Source: Spirochaetaceae bacterium (GTDB taxonomy: Bacteria; Spirochaetota; Spirochaetia; Treponematales; Breznakiellaceae). Taken from it: DNA of 8,108 bases. The stretch lies in NCBI GenBank assembly GCA_031267475.1, contig JAIRZA010000115.1, positions 1 to 8,108 of the forward strand, in the 5' to 3' direction. The notes under the pieces are model-generated. The model was not told the DNA's origin and did not search any database. It saw only the letters and a list, made by a program, of their open reading frames with translations. The position numbers and the translations under genes are program-made. Below, in pieces: positions 6,739-8,108 of this stretch (within the stretch, counting starts at the first letter, position 1; every line of letters starts with the position of its first letter).

Positions 6739-6753
6739 CCGCGCTTTGCGCGG
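6739..6753. repeat. palindrome 4: 6-bp perfect stem abutting the -10 box
   Basis: CCGCGC (6739-6744), loop TTT, GCGCGG (6748-6753), again with the CGC-N3-GCG tip. It ends immediately before TATAAT, so it occupies the spacer of the likely lipoprotein promoter. It could be an operator or a DNA structural element. A GCGTAC direct repeat (6712-6717 and 6729-6734) lies just upstream. Confidence 0.75.
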
Positions 6754-6759
6754 TATAAT
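6754..6759 (+). promoter_or_regulatory. consensus -10 box of the lipoprotein promoter
   Basis: A perfect TATAAT lies 26 nt before the lipoprotein ATG. No good -35 hexamer sits at 16-18 nt upstream; TTGCCG at 6736-6741 is only 12 nt away. Expression may therefore depend on an activator or on the adjacent palindrome. A second -10-like TATACT is at 6705-6710, also without a convincing -35. Confidence 0.5.
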
Positions 6760-6773
6760 CAGCAAGAACCAAC

Positions 6774-6779
6774 AGGAGG
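6774..6779 (+). promoter_or_regulatory. strong Shine-Dalgarno of the lipoprotein gene
   Basis: AGGAGG with a 6-nt spacer before the ATG at 6786. It is the best ribosome site in the window and fixes the start of the lipoprotein. Confidence 0.85.
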
Positions 6780-6785
6780 TTCATC

Positions 6786-7139
6786 ATGAACACGAAGCTT
6801 TATTGCGCCGTAACAGCAGCCTTGCTTGGATTAGCAATGTCCTGCGGACAAGGCGGCGAAGACGCGCTGTCCCTGGTAACGACGTCGAACCAGCCGGCAG
6901 TAGTACCCGGCGCGTTCGCTCTTTTTAACGGCAACGGAGGAAGTCCGGCGTCGCAGAAAATCAACCTGCTAAAATCAGGAGAAATAACACCCGTCATAGA
7001 ATTTGCAAACAACCTTACCAAAGAGGAATGGATTGCAAGCAAGGGAGAAGCGTATCTCGGCTACGACTTTATAGCCGACAAAGAAAAATTAGGACCAAAC
7101 TGGGAATCCGCGGGGGGGGGGGGGGCGACTCTAAACTAG
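6786..7139 (+). CDS. putative phase-variable lipoprotein, 5' part (OFF register, 117 residues)
   Basis: The N-terminus is a lipoprotein signal: a short basic start (MNTK), a hydrophobic core (about 5-18), and the lipobox LAMSC with Cys20 as the lipidation site. Methionine at -2 and serine at -1 fit the relaxed lipobox of spirochaetes. The mature part is polar and unlike any family I recognise. It enters a run of 14 G at 7112 and stops after GGGG-ATLN at TAG 7137-7139. The coding-quality frame continues directly after the run in another register, so this stop is a consequence of tract length. As given, the gene would make a truncated lipoprotein of 98 mature residues. The alternative is that the deposited tract length is a sequencing error and the protein is intact. 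The upstream -10 box and strong ribosome site indicate an expressed gene. An outer-surface location is inferred from the lipobox and the downstream glycine-rich domain. Confidence 0.8.
   Translation: MNTKLYCAVTAALLGLAMSCGQGGEDALSLVTTSNQPAVVPGAFALFNGNGGSPASQKINLLKSGEITPVIEFANNLTKEEWIASKGEAYLGYDFIADKEKLGPNWESAGGGGATLN
7112..7125 (+). repeat. poly-G tract of 14, candidate phase-variation switch
   Basis: Fourteen consecutive G inside the lipoprotein coding region. Tracts of 12 or 15 would join the frame starting at 6786 to the open frame downstream, giving a glycine linker then DSKLELAENV. Thirteen G lead to TAA at 7132-7134 and fourteen to TAG at 7137-7139, so both OFF registers stop within four codons. 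Runs this long slip readily during replication, and poly-G switches are known in Treponema pallidum. Confidence 0.85.
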
Positions 7140-8108
7140 AGCTCGCTGAAAACGTACTCAGAGACGATGTTTTAGAGACCCCCGCCAGCAACCAGCCGGA
7201 CTATAAAATAACCGGCCTTTCCGTAAAATACTTACTAGATACCGAAGCCGTACAAAATATGCCAATGCCGTCAAAACCCGGCAGTCAATTCAATAACTGG
7301 AAAATAGATTCGGTCAGCCCCCTGCTTACCGGTCCGGCTAAAGGCGAGATGGTAATTCCGCAAGAACTCTCATACACCATTACGTACACGCTTAACGAAG
7401 GCGACTCCCTTGAGTTTCCCAGCGGAAAACTGCTTAAAGCCAGCAACACCGCCTATATAACCGTAATCGCGGATTTCATAGTGGACGAGCGTACAGCGGG
7501 GGCAATAGCGGAAACAGGGGCTGCGATTACGAAGATTTTGGATGAATTACAGAGCGGAACGACAAATCCTCCGTATCCGGAAGAAACCGATAAATTGGTA
7601 GGCGCTCCACCGGCTGGTGATAAAGCTATAGCCTTGGACACGGCGATAAAAGAAGCGGAGGCGGCGATAGCCGGCGATGATATTTCTGTAACTGTTCCAC
7701 TGGATGATTTTGAACGCTACGAGTCATCCGGAGAGGGACATACAGAAGGCGAGTATATAACAGACGGTGACGGCAACCTGATACCTCTTGTCACGGTAGT
7801 AAAGTATCGCGTTTATGATACAGACAAAATCCTAGCGGCCAAACAAAAACTCGACACAGCGAGTGCTGCCGCCAAAGAAGCGAACATTAGCTCCTTTGCT
7901 CAAACCGCGGTTACCTTGTTGTCGGGAGAAGACAAGGTTTACAGATCCGTAACAATAGTCAACACCGGAACATACAAAATAACGATAAACGGCGCTAACG
8001 GCGGACACGCGCGGGCGACAACGGGCAGGATGGCGTTTGGCGGAAAAGGCGGCTATGTTGTGGCGCAAAAATCATTTAAAAAAGGCGACGTGCTAAAAAT
8101 CCGGCTTG
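7126..8108 (+). pseudogene. lipoprotein 3' part, out of frame with its start; incomplete at window edge
   Basis: An uninterrupted frame (codons from GAC at 7127) runs to the window end with no stop, about 327 codons. Its first ATG (7259) has no ribosome site, so it is not an independent gene but the continuation of the lipoprotein. The middle is beta-rich and polar (KITGLSVKYLLDTEAV, LSYTITYTLNEGDSLEF, TAYITVIADFIV). It also has two Ala/Lys/Glu helical stretches, AIALDTAIKEAEAAIAGDD and DKILAAKQKLDTASAAAKEA. The end, about 7960 onward, has the form GTYKITINGANGG...GGKGGYVVAQKSFKKGDVLKIRL. This is the start of a glycine-rich domain of the kind seen in bacterial surface and phage tail proteins, where GGxGGY precedes a beta strand and a KGD turn. 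The function is unknown; adhesion or surface display is inference. It is labelled broken only because of the tract length in this copy. Confidence 0.75.

Noticed and set aside
6575..6753. CRISPR-like array formed by the repeated palindromes
   Set aside because: Only two units share a core, spacing is irregular, and there are no cas genes or unique spacers of constant length.
7259..8108. Independent gene starting at the ATG at 7259
   Set aside because: No ribosome site precedes it and the same frame is open back to the poly-G tract, so it is better read as the continuation of the lipoprotein.

Overview
The window reads as a compact bacterial chromosome segment of moderate GC. It is best explained by an acetogenic or CO-dehydrogenase-bearing spirochaete, for example a termite-gut-type Treponema. 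That placement is inference from content, not a database match. It rests on a CooC-type CODH maturation ATPase, a lipoprotein with a relaxed spirochaete-style lipobox, and a long poly-G tract inside that lipoprotein gene.

Layout. (1) 36-1009, plus strand: a small heavy-metal-associated (HMA) domain protein and a CooC ATPase, overlapping by ATGA. They look like the tail of a CODH/ACS maturation operon entering from the left. (2) 1010-1077: a convergent junction with a 13-bp direct repeat bracketing a 10-bp hairpin. (3) 1078-3366, minus strand: a DEAD-box RNA helicase followed by an Ogt-type DNA methyltransferase. (4) 3423-6381, minus strand: a tight ychF, glycosyltransferase, rmlB run with an 11-nt gap and then an ATGA overlap. 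The glycosyltransferase uses a TTG start. (5) 6425-6496, minus strand: tRNA-Pro(UGG). (6) 6497-6785: a divergent intergenic region with four perfect stem-loops, all of the form CGC-N3-GCG, plus a consensus -10 box and a strong ribosome binding site for the next gene. (7) 6786-end, plus strand: a lipoprotein gene interrupted at a run of 14 G. The reading frame resumes immediately after the run and stays open to the window edge, ending in a glycine-rich domain.

The most interesting part is 6570-8108, which looks like a phase-variable surface lipoprotein. The G tract sits in a glycine linker, where 12 or 15 G would keep the full frame and where both other registers meet a stop within four codons. 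The 14-G state given here is OFF. A cluster of near-identical palindromes lies upstream, one of them abutting the promoter -10. A homopolymer sequencing error is the main competing explanation. The other genes are housekeeping or metabolic: nickel-enzyme maturation, RNA remodelling, alkylation repair, ribosome-associated ATPase, and dTDP-sugar/glycan synthesis.
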